In this document: in pieces, positions 63,964 through 64,000 of the stretch
Position numbering within the stretch: position 1 is the stretch's first letter
How the letters are laid out: each line of letters begins with the position of its first letter
Origin: Reticulitermes speratus
Taxonomy: Eukaryota; Arthropoda; Insecta; Blattodea; Rhinotermitidae
Reading direction: 5' to 3'
Length of the DNA stretch: 64,000 bases
Assembly (NCBI GenBank): GCA_021186555.1
Contig: JAJKFL010000003.1
Span: forward strand, 39,879,408 to 39,943,407
Notes under the pieces: generated by a model
Told to the model about the DNA's origin: nothing
Databases searched by the model: none
The model's input: only the letters and a program-made list of their open reading frames with translations
Program-made: the position numbers and the translations under genes

Positions 63964-64000
63964 TGCAGTTTGATGGGTCAGTTGGTTAGAGTTTGCTGGG
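63964..64000 (+). repeat. start of a tRNA-like SINE head, cut by the window end
   Basis: GATGGGTCAGTTGGTTAGAG resembles the A-box region of a tRNA-derived SINE. The rest lies beyond the window. Confidence 0.4.

Overview
The window is eukaryotic nuclear DNA from an arthropod, almost certainly an insect with a large, repeat-rich genome. Genes have GT-AG introns of several kilobases, the Rab11 and ELAC1 exons read as insect-like proteins, and the interspersed repeats (mariner, pogo/Tigger, an RTE-like LINE, a Gypsy element with env, tRNA-derived SINEs, Penelope-type hammerhead-like remnants) are typical of insects. The SINE set and its tail repeats suggest a polyneopteran such as a cockroach or termite, but that is an impression, not a proof.

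Three host genes can be supported. (1) Positions 2908-11919, plus strand: the 3' part of Rab11. One internal exon carries the G4 and G5 GTPase motifs. It is followed by two alternative terminal coding exons of identical length (137 nt each, at 7825 and 11783) that begin with the same peptide but end in different prenylation tails (-QCCQ and -ACCTP). The 5' exons lie outside the window. (2) Positions 18857-35857, plus strand: a complete eight-exon ELAC1 (tRNase Z short form) gene. All splice phases agree and the joined CDS is 1089 nt (362 aa). Its introns hold an RTE-like LINE, a second LINE fragment, SINEs, a foldback element with hammerhead-like cores, a Tigger element and a non-autonomous TIR element. 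(3) Positions 49431-52969, minus strand: the last two coding exons of a gene I do not recognise, with one filamin-type Ig-like repeat.

Mobile DNA layout. 148-2166 is an old mariner relic split by a complete mariner (801-2129). 3308-4860 is a decayed Tigger copy inside the Rab11 intron. 10277-11192 is a deleted pogo-type element that still encodes a DNA-binding domain. 14340-15120 is a mariner-like relic. 17159-18457 is a second complete mariner. 20811-24023 is a full-length LINE with a 14-bp target duplication. 24370-25410 is a 5'-truncated LINE with RNase H. 30632-32835 is a Tigger element with one frameshift. 33274-33865 is a TIR element with long arms. 37300-43800 is a 5'-truncated Gypsy/errantivirus-like element with a frameshifted pol, an open env and a 3' LTR.

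45681-48768 is a tandem satellite of about 55 units of 56-57 bp. The right end (about 53,000-64,000) has no coding exon I can support and holds microsatellites, several SINEs and two short palindromes.
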